Shown here: positions 4,379 through 5,061 of the stretch, one piece after another | How positions within the stretch are numbered: position 1 is the stretch's first letter | Layout: every line of letters begins with the position of its first letter | From: Enterocloster bolteae | Lineage (GTDB): Bacteria > Bacillota_A > Clostridia > Lachnospirales > Lachnospiraceae | NCBI GenBank assembly: GCA_021769025.1 | Contig: JAETTS010000226.1 | Coordinates: 1 to 5,061 of the forward strand | DNA: 5,061 nucleotides | Direction: 5' to 3' | Notes under the pieces: generated by a model | The model's database searches: none | Told to the model about the DNA's origin: nothing | What the model saw: the letters and a program-made list of their open reading frames with translations, nothing else | Translations under genes and position numbers: made by a program

Positions 4379-5061
4379 ATGAACGTAACGAAAACAGTCC
4401 TCAAACGGCCAGTGACCACGCTGATGGTAATCCTGTGCCTGCTTGTCTTTGGACTTACTTCCGTGTTATCTTCCAAGCTTGAACTGATTCCCCCTATGGA
4501 TATGCCTATGCTGGTAGTATCAACCGTTTACCCGGGAGCCAGTCCGGAGGATGTGGATGAACTGGTCAGCCAGCCCATTGAGGATGAGACAGGAACCCTA
4601 AGCGGGGTCAAGGGAGTCACCAGCGTTTCCAATGAGAATTATTCCATCGTACTGCTGGAGTATGAATATGGGATTGATATTAACGATGCCTATGACGATT
4701 TGAAGAAAAAGATGGATGTCATCCAGACGCAGCTTCCAGACGATGTGCAGGATCCTGTGATTATGGAGATGAACATCAACGACATGCCCAGTATCACCTT
4801 TGCTGTGAATAATGATGCCCAGAGTAATCTGTATAATTATGTCAATGATACCATTGTCCCTGAGTTTGAGAAGCTTTCCTCTGTAGCCAGCGTGGATATC
4901 AGTGGCGGCCAAAAGGAGTATATCCGGATAGAACTGATTCCGGAGAAGTTGTCGCAGTATCATCTGAGCATGAACAGCATCGCCTCCGCCATAGGGAGTG
5001 CAGATTTTACTTATCCGGTAGGCGATACCCAGGTGGGCAAACAGAACTTATCTGTGTCTGC
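4379..5061 (+). CDS. RND efflux permease, AcrB/SwrC-like (HAE1-type), N-terminal fragment
   Basis: The frame is open to the window end: 227 complete codons plus two bases, roughly the first fifth of a protein family of about 1000-1050 residues. It starts MNVTKTVLKRPVTTL, the usual short cytoplasmic lead, followed by transmembrane segment 1 at about residues 12-31. The extracytoplasmic porter domain begins with the family signature: IPPMDMP at 37-43, YPGASPEDV at 51-59, PIED at 66-69, and the GVTSVSNEN region. The later ISGGQKEYIRIEL (174-186) is the usual link into the second porter subdomain. RND pumps are proton-driven trimeric exporters; the central proton-relay residues lie beyond the window. 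The gene follows the adaptor by 13 nt with AGGAGG at 4366-4371. No outer-membrane factor is visible, as expected for a monoderm. Substrate is unknown; B. subtilis SwrC (surfactin resistance) is the best-known Firmicute relative. Confidence 0.95.
   Translation, partial: MNVTKTVLKRPVTTLMVILCLLVFGLTSVLSSKLELIPPMDMPMLVVSTVYPGASPEDVDELVSQPIEDETGTLSGVKGVTSVSNENYSIVLLEYEYGIDINDAYDDLKKKMDVIQTQLPDDVQDPVIMEMNINDMPSITFAVNNDAQSNLYNYVNDTIVPEFEKLSSVASVDISGGQKEYIRIELIPEKLSQYHLSMNSIASAIGSADFTYPVGDTQVGKQNLSVS

Noticed and set aside
4598..4963. 121-residue minus-strand open frame opposite the RND permease
   Set aside because: It lies entirely within the clear RND permease reading frame and shows no family signature.

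Overview
The window looks like chromosomal DNA of a low-to-mid GC, Gram-positive, anaerobic Firmicute, most likely class Clostridia and family Lachnospiraceae. The reasons are strong AGGAGG-type ribosome binding sites, sigma-A-like promoters, protein sequences typical of that group (ispE followed by an FCD-type GntR regulator), and a C-terminal LysM domain resembling the end of SPOCS/LysM sporulation proteins. The taxonomic call is inference, because no rRNA or other marker gene is present.

Layout, all genes on the + strand. (1) 1-192: the 3' end of a LysM-domain protein. (2) 193-466: a gene-free stretch of about 270 bases. It holds a possible promoter and a dense run of perfect or near-perfect hairpins, including two mutually exclusive ones and a GNRA tetraloop. 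I read this as a candidate structured RNA or structured 5' leader that I cannot assign to a known family. (3) 467-727: a small GIY-YIG domain protein (UPF0213/YhbQ type) with a terminator-like stem overlapping its stop codon. (4) 781-2423: a promoter with a GTATAC palindrome at the expected transcription start, then ispE (MEP isoprenoid pathway) and, 8 nt later, a GntR/FCD regulator, probably one transcript. (5) 2462-5061: an exact-consensus promoter (TTGACA-17-TATAAT) with two identical-arm palindromes, GTGACA-N3-TGTCAC, in its spacer and over its start site. It drives a TetR-type regulator, an RND-type membrane fusion (adaptor) protein that overlaps it by 4 bp, and the start of an AcrB-like RND permease that runs off the window.

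The last block reads as a self-regulated efflux operon: the TetR protein probably binds the twin operators and represses itself and the pump until a ligand releases it. The adaptor keeps the RLS tip motif that in Gram-negative adaptors contacts TolC, which is odd if this organism has no outer membrane. The ispE-GntR pair may be autoregulated through the GTATAC palindrome. The least explained DNA is the hairpin-rich interval 274-450. No CRISPR array, insertion sequence, tRNA or rRNA gene was seen.
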